The notes beneath the pieces are model-generated. The model saw only the letters and a program-made list of their open reading frames with translations. It was not told where the DNA came from and ran no database searches. The position numbers and the translations under genes are program-made. A stretch of 17,381 nucleotides of DNA from EX4572-165 sp964581795 (GTDB lineage: Archaea > Thermoplasmatota > E2 > DHVEG-1). Shown here piece by piece: positions 1 through 6,615 of the stretch (the first letter of the stretch is position 1; the number at the start of each line of letters is the position of its first letter). The DNA is taken from positions 1 through 17,381 of the forward strand of contig CAZOPW010000048.1 in NCBI GenBank assembly GCA_964581795.1. The letters run 5' to 3'.

Positions 1-877
1 TTACTACTGATATAATATCATTTGCAGTTTCTTTTTTGTTCATTTTGTTTAATGTTTGTTGATTAAAACTTTCAATACCAATAAAAGCACCAGTCATTCC
101 CTTCTTTGACCAATCTTTTAATCTTTTATTTAATAAATCCGCTCGTGTCATTACAAACCAATAAAATCCATGATGTTGTAATAAATTGATTACTTTTTCA
201 GCATGTTTTTTGAAACAACCAAAATTTTCATCAAGAATAATGATTTCATTAACACCGATTGATTTGTAATATGCTAATATTCTATTTATACTTTGGAGTG
301 ATATTTTATAAGGTTGAGGACAAAAAGGAGGTGTTTGACAGAAATCACATTGATTGTTACATCCTCTGTTTGTGTAAAGAACCCCCATACAATTTAAATA
401 AAAATTGAAATGAATTTTAGCTGGAATAATTATAGGTGGGTGAATTATGTCTTTATTTTCAAGTTTTCTACCTAATAATTTTGCTATTTCAATCTCAGAA
501 TAGCCTACAAAAACTCTGTCAAAATAATGGATAATCTCTTTAGTTAATGCTCCATAATTTCCAGCCCATATTTCTGGTATTTTCTTCTTTCTAGTATATT
601 TTACCATTTTAATTATCTCATGGATTTCGTTCATGAAAAAGGAAAAACCAACGATGTCCCATTTTTTCTCGGCTAATTTTTGTTGAAATTCTTTCCATGT
701 AGGATATTCAAGTATTTCAATTTCAGGAATATTCTGTTTTATGAATCGTAATCCTGCTGATTCGATTCTAGGTAAAAAAAATTTGAATAATCTATTTTTT
801 GAATTTGAACTAAGATAATCATATCTGGATTTTTTGTTCGGAAGATAAACTGTTGTAAATAAGATATTTTTTTCCAT
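1..877 (-). CDS. Radical SAM protein with N-terminal cobalamin-binding-like region, 3' part outside window
   Basis: The frame is open from the ATG at 875-877 down to the window edge, giving 292 residues with no stop, so the C-terminus is missing. Residues 173-180 form the radical SAM iron-sulfur signature C-x3-C-x2-C (GCNNQCDFCQ), which in this superfamily binds a [4Fe-4S] cluster that cleaves S-adenosylmethionine. Downstream are the usual barrel landmarks: a helix-strand ending in IIILDENFG, a VMTRADL strand and a GIES loop. Residues 1-150 resemble the Rossmann-like domain of B12-binding radical SAM proteins (DIVGFSFFMNE, then IPEIWAGNYGAL), but I see no DxHxxG cobalamin-ligating motif, so cobalamin binding may be lost. 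The substrate is unknown. A GGAGG lies 18 nt before the ATG; an in-frame TTG at 881-883 is 12 nt from it and is an alternative start. The gene has its own putative promoter and repeat-rich upstream region. Confidence 0.88.
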   Translation of the reverse strand, partial: MEKNILFTTVYLPNKKSRYDYLSSNSKNRLFKFFLPRIESAGLRFIKQNIPEIEILEYPTWKEFQQKLAEKKWDIVGFSFFMNEIHEIIKMVKYTRKKKIPEIWAGNYGALTKEIIHYFDRVFVGYSEIEIAKLLGRKLENKDIIHPPIIIPAKIHFNFYLNCMGVLYTNRGCNNQCDFCQTPPFCPQPYKISLQSINRILAYYKSIGVNEIIILDENFGCFKKHAEKVINLLQHHGFYWFVMTRADLLNKRLKDWSKKGMTGAFIGIESFNQQTLNKMNKKETANDIISVV

Positions 878-950
878 TGTCAAATGATTTTACTGCCTCC
901 CATTAACGTTGTTTAGGACAAGTTTCGATAATTAATATTGTATTATGTAT

Positions 951-960
951 ATTTATAAAT
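951..960 (-). promoter_or_regulatory. Putative TATA box of the radical SAM gene
   Basis: The sequence atttataaat lies about 75 nt before the ATG at 877. Read on the minus strand it continues as an A/T-rich box followed by atac. At archaeal spacing (about 25 nt from TATA centre to start site), transcription would start near 928 and leave a leader of about 50 nt containing the GGAGG at 896-900. It directly abuts the 11-bp repeat array on its upstream side. No BRE can be called with confidence. Confidence 0.4.
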
Positions 961-1002
961 TTGGGAATGATTTGGGAATAAATTGGTATTAATTTGGCAA
1001 TT
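959..1002. repeat. Four head-to-tail 11-bp repeats upstream of a TATA box
   Basis: Four units start at 959, 970, 981 and 992: ATTTGGGAATG, ATTTGGGAATA, AATTGGTATTA and ATTTGGCAATT. The first two differ only in the last base, the third is degenerate and the fourth has one change in its ten-base core. The period of 11 bp is about one helical turn, so identical contacts would fall on one face of the DNA. The array sits immediately upstream of the putative TATA box of the radical SAM gene, where an archaeal regulator or activator would bind. A regulatory role is inference. Confidence 0.5.
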
Positions 1003-1054
1003 GGATTAATTCAGCTTTTTTTTCATTTTAAATTACAATAAATTTGAAAAAATA

Positions 1055-1075
1055 TGATTAATTAAATTTTAATCA
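1055..1075. promoter_or_regulatory. 7-bp inverted repeat in intergenic DNA
   Basis: TGATTAA at 1055-1061 and TTAATCA at 1069-1075 are perfect inverted copies separated by 7 nt. The DNA is very A/T-rich, so chance is a real possibility. It lies between the aldolase 3' end and the radical SAM promoter. It could be an operator for a dimeric regulator or merely compositional. Confidence 0.2.
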
Positions 1076-1107
1076 CAAAATACTAAAATAATAAGATTGA
1101 TTATTAT

Positions 1108-1155
1108 GATGTCAAAAGAAAAGTAGAAAACGGTGATGATTAATTAAGCTCATCA
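1108..1155 (-). terminator. Possible transcription terminator of the aldolase gene
   Basis: On the minus strand, TGATGA beginning at the stop codon pairs with TCATCA (plus positions 1134-1139 and 1150-1155), giving a 6-bp stem. It is followed by a T-rich run on the transcript strand (ttttctacttttctttt). Archaeal polymerases commonly terminate at T-rich tracts, so the T-run may matter more than the weak hairpin. Confidence 0.3.
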
Positions 1156-2256
1156 GGCTATCGTCACATCATCACATAAATACACATTTTGAATAGCATT
1201 TAGAAGTTTAATTCCCTCTTCCATAGGTCGTTGAAATGCTTTTCTACCAGATATCATTCCCATACCACCAGCTCGTTTATTGATTACAGCAGTTCGAACC
1301 GCTTGTTGAAAATCATTTTCACCAGAGGCACCACCAGAATTTATCAATCCTGCTCTCCCATTATAATTATTAATGATCTGATAACGAGTTAGATCAATTG
1401 GATGATCGGTTGATAATTTAGTATATGCTTCATGATCATATTTTCCATATTTTTCTCTTTTATTAAGCACATCATATCCACCATTGATTGTTGGTTGTTT
1501 CTGTTTAATAATATCAGCTTCGATTGTAACCCCAAGGTGGTTAGCTTGACCAGTAAGATCAGCTGAACTATGATAATCTCTATTTTCAACTTTGTAAACA
1601 CTATTTCTCAGGTAACACCAAAGAATGGTAGCCATGCCCAATTCATGGGCTTGATGAAATGCTTTACTTACTTCTTGGATTTGGCGGTCTGATTCTTTAG
1701 ATCCAAAATATATTGTTGCTCCAACAGCAGCTGCACCAAGCTTCCAAGCCTGTTCCACCGATGCAAACATTATTTGATCATAATGATTTGGATAGGTTAA
1801 TAATTCGTTGTGATTCAATTTTACTATGAATGGAATCTTATGTGCATATTTACGAGAAATTGAACCAAGAACTCCAAGAGTAGTTGCAACACCATTACAT
1901 CCACCTTTTATGGCAAGAGTAATGATGTTTTCTGGATCAAAATATGCTGGATTTGGAGTAAAAGATGCCATAGCAGAATGTTCAATACCTTGATCAACCG
2001 GTAGAATGGATAGATATCCTGTTCCATTCAGCCGACCATGATTAAAAAAGGAAGCAAGATTTCTAAGGACTTGTTCGTTTCGATCTGAATCTTTGTATAC
2101 TCGATCAATAAAATCTGGTCCAGGTAGATACAAATTTTCTTTTGGAATTTTATTACAATGATGGCTAAGCAGCCAGTCTGCCTCTTCTCCTAAATAATCT
2201 TGAATGGTTTCAATATCTGCATCATGCGATGAGTTGATCTGTTTAAGATTCTGCAT
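1153..2256 (-). CDS. fbaB: Class I fructose-bisphosphate aldolase, FbaB/DhnA type
   Basis: This enzyme interconverts fructose 1,6-bisphosphate with dihydroxyacetone phosphate and glyceraldehyde 3-phosphate through a Schiff base, in cytosolic glycolysis and gluconeogenesis. The 367 residues match the bacterial FbaB family almost end to end, for example GTGYLSILPVDQG at 78-90, YFDPENI at 105-111 and VKLNHNE at 145-151. By family alignment the Schiff-base lysine is K251 in EADIIKQK. The phosphate-binding loops are INSGGA at 305-310 and GMGMISGRKAF at 331-341. It is about 17 residues longer than E. coli FbaB (350), all at the N-terminus. The ATG has a good Shine-Dalgarno (GGAG at 2269-2272, about 12 nt before it). 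It stands alone between a radical SAM gene and a threonine dehydrogenase gene. In what looks like an archaeal genome this bacterial-type subfamily suggests gene transfer. Confidence 0.96.
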   Translation of the reverse strand: MQNLKQINSSHDADIETIQDYLGEEADWLLSHHCNKIPKENLYLPGPDFIDRVYKDSDRNEQVLRNLASFFNHGRLNGTGYLSILPVDQGIEHSAMASFTPNPAYFDPENIITLAIKGGCNGVATTLGVLGSISRKYAHKIPFIVKLNHNELLTYPNHYDQIMFASVEQAWKLGAAAVGATIYFGSKESDRQIQEVSKAFHQAHELGMATILWCYLRNSVYKVENRDYHSSADLTGQANHLGVTIEADIIKQKQPTINGGYDVLNKREKYGKYDHEAYTKLSTDHPIDLTRYQIINNYNGRAGLINSGGASGENDFQQAVRTAVINKRAGGMGMISGRKAFQRPMEEGIKLLNAIQNVYLCDDVTIA

Positions 2257-2388
2257 AAAATTTCATCTCTCCTCAATATATAGCAAGCCATAGATTGATA
2301 AGTTATAAGTATTTCTCTTTGTCATTACAATTTATTATAAAATCTAGAAACATTTTATCTCATTTGAATGTTTAAAAAGTTGGATTGA
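2257..2388. promoter_or_regulatory. Intergenic region carrying the aldolase promoter
   Basis: This 132-nt A/T-rich gap separates two minus-strand genes. On the minus strand it carries a TATA-like gattttataataaatt (about 2331-2347) roughly 80 nt before the aldolase ATG and a second weaker box (cttataac) around 2300-2308. The Shine-Dalgarno GGAGAG follows at 2267-2272. Which box is used cannot be told from sequence alone. Confidence 0.35.
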
Positions 2389-3366
2389 TTAAAATCCATT
2401 ATTTTCAAATCGCTGACTGAGAACATTAATCATATCTTTAGTCATTCTGGAAATATCATAATCTGGTTTCCAATCCCATTCTTCTCTTGCAGCTGAATCA
2501 TCGATCGTTTGAGGCCAGGATTCAGCGATTTTTTGTCGGAAATCTGGTTTATATTTGCATGTAAAATCAGGAATATGTTTTTTAATTTCATTTGCTAGTT
2601 CTTCAGCTGAAAAACTCATAGCGGTAACATTGAAATCACAATGGTGAATTAATCGCTTTGGGTCCGCCTCCATAAGATCAATAGTTGCTTTAATGCAGTC
2701 AGGCATGTACATCATTGGTAACATTGTATCTTTTTTTACAAAACAAGTATATTTCTTATTTTTAATTGCTTCATAAAAGATTTCGACTGCATAATCTGTT
2801 GTTCCTCCACCTGGAAGCGTTTCGTTACTGATAATACCTGGATATCTCATTCCTCGAATGTCAATGTTGAATTTTTTTGCATAATAATCCCCGAGAAGTT
2901 CTCCTGATACTTTTGTAACTCCATACATCGTCGTTGGTTTCAAAACTGTTTCCTGAGGAGTATTTTGTTTTGGTGTTTCAGGTCCAAAAACAGCAATTGA
3001 GCTTGGGACAAAGATACGGGTCAATTCATATTCCATAGCAAGTTCAAGAATATTATATAATCCGTTCATATTGACGTTCCAGCAAAGCTGAGGATGGTCT
3101 TCACCTACAGCTGAAAGGATTGCAGCCATGTTATAAATTGTGTCAATATCATATTTTTTAATCATTTCTTCGATTGTTTCTTTTTGGGTGACATCTATAT
3201 ATTCAAAAGGTCCTGACTTAAGGATGGTTTCACTTGGTTTGGTTTTTCTTCCAGTAGCTACGACATTATCATTTCCATATTTTTCACGAAGTGCCATAGT
3301 GAGTTCTGAACCTATTTGTCCTGCTGCGCCTGTGATTAATATTCGTTTCATTGCTTTTTGGCTCAT
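2389..3366 (-). CDS. tdh: L-threonine 3-dehydrogenase, short-chain (SDR) type
   Basis: It oxidises L-threonine with NAD+ to 2-amino-3-ketobutyrate, the first step of threonine breakdown to glycine and acetyl-CoA (normally with Kbl). The 325 residues are an extended-SDR protein: NAD-binding GAAGQIG at 13-19, a conserved serine in VPSSIAVFG at 120-128, and the catalytic Y148-x3-K152 in YGVTK. Stretches diagnostic for the SDR-type threonine dehydrogenases, as opposed to the zinc-dependent type, are RYPGIIS, PGGGTTDYAVEIFYEA and LPMMYMPDCI. This separates it from ordinary UDP-sugar epimerases. The first ATG (3364-3366) has GGAG about 12 nt upstream; M6 is an alternative because many family members begin at that MKRIL. 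No kbl or glycine-cleavage gene is nearby. Confidence 0.92.
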   Translation of the reverse strand: MSQKAMKRILITGAAGQIGSELTMALREKYGNDNVVATGRKTKPSETILKSGPFEYIDVTQKETIEEMIKKYDIDTIYNMAAILSAVGEDHPQLCWNVNMNGLYNILELAMEYELTRIFVPSSIAVFGPETPKQNTPQETVLKPTTMYGVTKVSGELLGDYYAKKFNIDIRGMRYPGIISNETLPGGGTTDYAVEIFYEAIKNKKYTCFVKKDTMLPMMYMPDCIKATIDLMEADPKRLIHHCDFNVTAMSFSAEELANEIKKHIPDFTCKYKPDFRQKIAESWPQTIDDSAAREEWDWKPDYDISRMTKDMINVLSQRFENNGF

Positions 3367-3468
3367 AGACCTTTCAATCTCCTTGTTTGTTATTGCTGGG
3401 TTGAATTAGTATGGACTATACATATTTTGCTATAGATTAAAATTTGTTAGGAGTTTGAGACGAATAAT

Positions 3469-4464
3469 TCAGAATTGTAAATATTCTATGATTTGTGGTT
3501 TATTTTGAAGTTTTTCAATAATATTTCCGTATTGTATTGTGCCAGTTACTGTTACGTGGTATCTCCAGTAATTTATGATAAATATTCTATTATAATGGAT
3601 GTCTAAAGTATCCATTTTTAGGTTTCCACTTATTTTTCTTTCATTATTTTCATTGAATGTAAGAGTGAATGACTGTGGAATTGGTATTTTTTTCATTTTT
3701 TTATAATTAGTAGATTTGAATTTGATATTATTTGGATGTATGGAGGAAAAAAATGGTCTTTCTTCTTTTTCTTTGAATGATTTGTTTACCACTGTTATTA
3801 AATCTTGTTTGGTTTTTGAAGCAATAGTGTTTGCCCAGGTTATGTTTAGTGATTGTGATGAAATACGCCCCCAATACCATCCATTATTTTGAATAACGGT
3901 TGTTGGTGAATACCCCCAGTTGTGGTCATGGTATCCTTTGCCAGTGACTTGTATAGTTTTTCCATCAAAAGATAGTTTTCCTTTAACTCTAGCATTGGGA
4001 AGTGGAACAGTCCAACATGTTGATTTTGTTTCAATTTTCCATCCTTCCGTTAAGCCTGAAAACAAAAGATTAATTGATAATCCATCTATACTTTCATTTA
4101 TGATATAATTCCACCTATTTAAATTATCATCATTTTTGATATAAAAAGTTAAAGATTTGTTATCATTTATGATAAAATCTGGATTATTATTATCAATATT
4201 GATATCAGACAGGAGATAAAGTTTTAATTTTTCTTTAATTATTTTGCCATTTCTGTATAGGTTTATTCTTGTTTGAAGAATTCCTCTTCCTCTAATATGA
4301 TAGATTCTAAAACCTATATGAATACTTAAGCCATTTTCGAAGACCGCATCAAAATACCACCATTCAATATCTAACAAATACTTTGACCCATGAAACGTAT
4401 CATCTCTTGGAATAATGGGTTTAGCAGGTAAATAGCGATATTCAATGTTAGTAGATTGATTCAT
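3469..4464 (-). CDS. CrtC/AttH-like lipocalin-fold protein (carotenoid 1,2-hydratase-like)
   Basis: The 331 residues carry the landmarks of the CrtC/AttH double-lipocalin superfamily: EWWYFDA at 34-40, GYHDHNWG at 177-184 and WYWGR at 196-200, in a largely beta-strand sequence with no obvious signal peptide or membrane helix. Known members include hydroxyneurosporene synthase CrtC, which adds water to the terminal double bond of acyclic carotenoids, but many homologues are uncharacterised or act on other terpenoids. The His-Asp-His-Asn-Trp segment lies in the cavity region expected to hold the active site. The gene is divergent from two prenyltransferase genes and a CrtI-like gene, which supports an isoprenoid substrate. 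No Shine-Dalgarno precedes the ATG, so a short or absent leader is likely. Superfamily membership is firm; the hydratase activity is inference. Confidence 0.8.
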   Translation of the reverse strand: MNQSTNIEYRYLPAKPIIPRDDTFHGSKYLLDIEWWYFDAVFENGLSIHIGFRIYHIRGRGILQTRINLYRNGKIIKEKLKLYLLSDINIDNNNPDFIINDNKSLTFYIKNDDNLNRWNYIINESIDGLSINLLFSGLTEGWKIETKSTCWTVPLPNARVKGKLSFDGKTIQVTGKGYHDHNWGYSPTTVIQNNGWYWGRISSQSLNITWANTIASKTKQDLITVVNKSFKEKEERPFFSSIHPNNIKFKSTNYKKMKKIPIPQSFTLTFNENNERKISGNLKMDTLDIHYNRIFIINYWRYHVTVTGTIQYGNIIEKLQNKPQIIEYLQF

Positions 4465-4548
4465 ATTTAATAGTTAATATTAATTTTTATCGTATATTTT
4501 TTTCTTTCGATGGTTTTAAATGTGATTTTAGTTTCTATCATAGCTATT
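4465..4548. promoter_or_regulatory. Divergent promoter region between the CrtC-like gene and the prenyltransferase operon
   Basis: This 84-nt A/T-rich interval separates two divergently read genes, and neither has a recognisable Shine-Dalgarno. TATA-like stretches occur around ttaatattaattttta (4475-4490) and can serve either strand. If the plus transcript starts about 25 nt downstream, it begins near 4505-4515, between the two candidate start codons of the first UbiA gene. Such a compact region implies that both directions are controlled together. Confidence 0.4.
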
Positions 4549-5559
4549 ATGGTCCGCGAATATCTAAAGTTAGCAAGATCATTTAATGCGGTTCTAACAG
4601 GCATCTCACCAGTAATGGGAGCCATAGCTATGAAGCAATATGATATAATCATACTTTTAATTTTGTTTCTCATCGGTTTTTTGGGACATACATTTGGCTT
4701 TGTATTCAATGACATAATAGATTTTAAAATTGACAAAACCTCAAAAGAAATAAGTGATAGACCTTTAATCAGTGGAACAATTTCATTAAAAAAAGCTTGG
4801 ATTTTTGCAATCCTCTGTATACTCCTAGCATTTACCATAGCATGGTATTTAGCATTTATTACATCAATTTATTATCCTTTGATCATTCTTGCAATTTCTG
4901 CATCCAGTATTTTTCTCTATGATCTTATTAGTAAAAAATTACCATTTATGGATATTTTTGTTGCGCTTGGTATCTTCTTCTTTATCCTTTATGGGGCTTC
5001 AACACAAGCGGATAATTTTTCAGGTATTACGCTGCTTGCATGGATCGTTTGCGTCCTTGGATCAATTCAAGTTTTGTTCATGCAAATTGTAGCGGGTGGC
5101 TTAAAAGATATAGAGAATGATTACAAAAGTGGAGCAAAAACAGCAGCTGTTACATTAGGAGTACGAGTTACAAATAAAAGATTACACACATCTTTATCAT
5201 TTCAAGCACTTGCTTTTGGCATACAAATATTTGATATAGTCCTCGTTTTCACTCCTTTTTTTATCATAGACAGATTTCTCGAGTCAATTTATTTAGCCAT
5301 GTTTCAATGGTTAACATTAGGAGTAATAAGTGGCATGATGCTTTTCTTCTCTTACAAACTTATGAACATGAAAACATTTGATCGAAAAAAGGCAAGAACA
5401 TATATCGGAAGCCATTATATGATTAATTTTGCTTTGGTTCCAATAATGTTAATGACATTAAATCTATGGGCTGGAATTCTTGTGTTTTTTCCTGCCCTAG
5501 GATTTTTATTATCAAATATCATCCTTCACGGAACACTAATGCAACCAAAAACCATGTGA
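4549..5559 (+). CDS. UbiA-family prenyltransferase, copy 1 of a tandem pair
   Basis: An integral membrane protein of the UbiA superfamily, which transfers a prenyl chain from a prenyl diphosphate to an acceptor. Both Mg-diphosphate-binding motifs are intact: N54-D55-x2-D58-x3-D62 followed by DRPLISG, and K186-D187-x3-D191 in GGLKDIENDYKSGAKT. About eight to nine hydrophobic segments follow the family pattern. An earlier in-frame ATG at 4510 would add 13 hydrophobic residues; I prefer 4549 because the protein then begins MVREYLKLARSFNAV, as UbiA proteins usually do, and its 336 residues match the 335 of the next gene. Neither start has a clear ribosome site. The acceptor is unknown. The CrtI-like gene downstream and the divergent CrtC-like gene point to a terpenoid or carotenoid rather than heme or quinone. 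Confidence 0.9.
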   Translation: MVREYLKLARSFNAVLTGISPVMGAIAMKQYDIIILLILFLIGFLGHTFGFVFNDIIDFKIDKTSKEISDRPLISGTISLKKAWIFAILCILLAFTIAWYLAFITSIYYPLIILAISASSIFLYDLISKKLPFMDIFVALGIFFFILYGASTQADNFSGITLLAWIVCVLGSIQVLFMQIVAGGLKDIENDYKSGAKTAAVTLGVRVTNKRLHTSLSFQALAFGIQIFDIVLVFTPFFIIDRFLESIYLAMFQWLTLGVISGMMLFFSYKLMNMKTFDRKKARTYIGSHYMINFALVPIMLMTLNLWAGILVFFPALGFLLSNIILHGTLMQPKTM

Positions 5560-5564
5560 AAAAA

Positions 5565-5593
5565 GAAAAAACTCAAATACTGAGGTTTTTTTC
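5565..5593 (+). terminator. Hairpin with T-run between the two UbiA genes
   Basis: Just after the first UbiA stop codon, GAAAAA (5565-5570) and CTCA (5572-5575) pair with TGAG (5581-5584) and the TTTTTTTC run (5586-5593), around a 5-nt loop and one A-G mismatch. The T-run makes it resemble an intrinsic terminator or attenuator that could reduce read-through from copy 1 into copy 2. The TGAGG half is also the only Shine-Dalgarno-like sequence before the next ATG, though 17 nt away. Confidence 0.4.
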
Positions 5594-5602
5594 TAAACAT
5601 AT

Positions 5603-6610
5603 ATGGGAAAAATTTCAGATTACCTTGTATTATTACGATTTCCTGGTCTTGGTGGCCTTGCGATTCCACCAGTTATTGCAGCGGTGAGTATTGGAACATT
5701 TGATTTATTCACTCTAATTTTACTCTTTTTATTAGGTTCATATTCCTCAATTTTTGGATTTGTTCTCAATGATTTCATTGACGTTGACGTTGATAAGAAA
5801 TCAAAAGAGCTCAAAGATCGACCTTTAGTGAGTGGCGCTATATCAAAACAATCAGCACTATGGATTTGTTTTACAATGATTATGCTCACTTTTCTAACTT
5901 ATTTTATATTATTCTATGGAGAAAAAATAACTTATCTCAGATTTATTTCTGTCATTTGTATATTGATTGCTTGGCTGTTAGGAAGTATCTATGATGTATA
6001 TGGAAAGAAGATATTTGCTTCAGATATCCTTGTTGCATTATCTGTAGCTTTTATCTTTTTGATTGGTGTTTTTGCTTTAGATAAGGAACCTACAATATTT
6101 ACATGGGTTATATTTATTTTAACTTTCAATAACCTGTTCCACATGAATGCAATTGAAGGGGGAATCAAAGATGCAGATCATGATGTTTATATGAACGTAA
6201 ATAACATTGCCCTTCGTTCAGGGGTAAAAGTAGATGGAAAAAATCTGTTTATTCCAAGATCTTTTAAAATTCTTGGTATGAGTGTGCGAATAAGTTCGAT
6301 ATTTCTATTATTCCTACCTTTTGTAATCTTTCAAAAATCTTACTATGTATGGCAACTTTTCTTATTAGCAATTGCATCTTTAGGAGTACTGTTTTTTAGT
6401 ATTCGATTGCTTACAATGAAAGAGTTTGATAGAAATAAAATTCGAAAATTTATTAGCATACAGTCTTTTCTCCGTTATTCACTTGTTCCACTTATGCTTC
6501 TTTCAGTAATTGATATTATTCCAGCTGTGATTCTTATTATTTTTCCAATTGCATGGTATATTGTGTTTACTCCATTTACGGGTGTGAAACTATTTCAACC
6601 TAGGATGTAG
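5603..6610 (+). CDS. UbiA-family prenyltransferase, copy 2 of a tandem pair
   Basis: A second membrane prenyltransferase of 335 residues, 43 nt after copy 1 and alike in length and motif layout. Motif 1 is N56-D57-x2-D60-x3-D64 followed by KELKDRPLVSG; motif 2 is K189-D190-x3-D194 in GGIKDADHD. Here the usual GD/SG-T stretch after motif 2 is altered (VYMNVNNIALRSG), and a short insertion (KVDGKNLFIPRSF) follows, so the loop over the active site differs from copy 1. The pair therefore looks like a diverged duplication with different acceptors or successive steps, not redundant copies. The start codon fits the family (MGKISDYLVLLRFPG), but the ribosome site is poor. Only 5 nt separate its stop from the CrtI-like gene, so these two are almost certainly co-transcribed. 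Confidence 0.92.
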   Translation: MGKISDYLVLLRFPGLGGLAIPPVIAAVSIGTFDLFTLILLFLLGSYSSIFGFVLNDFIDVDVDKKSKELKDRPLVSGAISKQSALWICFTMIMLTFLTYFILFYGEKITYLRFISVICILIAWLLGSIYDVYGKKIFASDILVALSVAFIFLIGVFALDKEPTIFTWVIFILTFNNLFHMNAIEGGIKDADHDVYMNVNNIALRSGVKVDGKNLFIPRSFKILGMSVRISSIFLLFLPFVIFQKSYYVWQLFLLAIASLGVLFFSIRLLTMKEFDRNKIRKFISIQSFLRYSLVPLMLLSVIDIIPAVILIIFPIAWYIVFTPFTGVKLFQPRM

Positions 6611-6615
6611 AAATC

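Noticed and set aside
2389..3366. UDP-sugar epimerase as function of the SDR gene
   Set aside because: The RYPGIIS, GGGTTDYAVEIFY and LPMMYMPDC blocks are specific to SDR-type threonine dehydrogenase.
4467..4838. Minus-strand 123-codon frame opposite the first UbiA gene
   Set aside because: It lies antisense to a clear UbiA gene with both active-site motifs, and its sequence has no recognisable protein features.
5466..5687. Plus-strand 73-codon frame bridging the two UbiA genes
   Set aside because: It overlaps the end of one UbiA gene and the start of the other in a different frame, and its translation is low-complexity aromatic and basic sequence.
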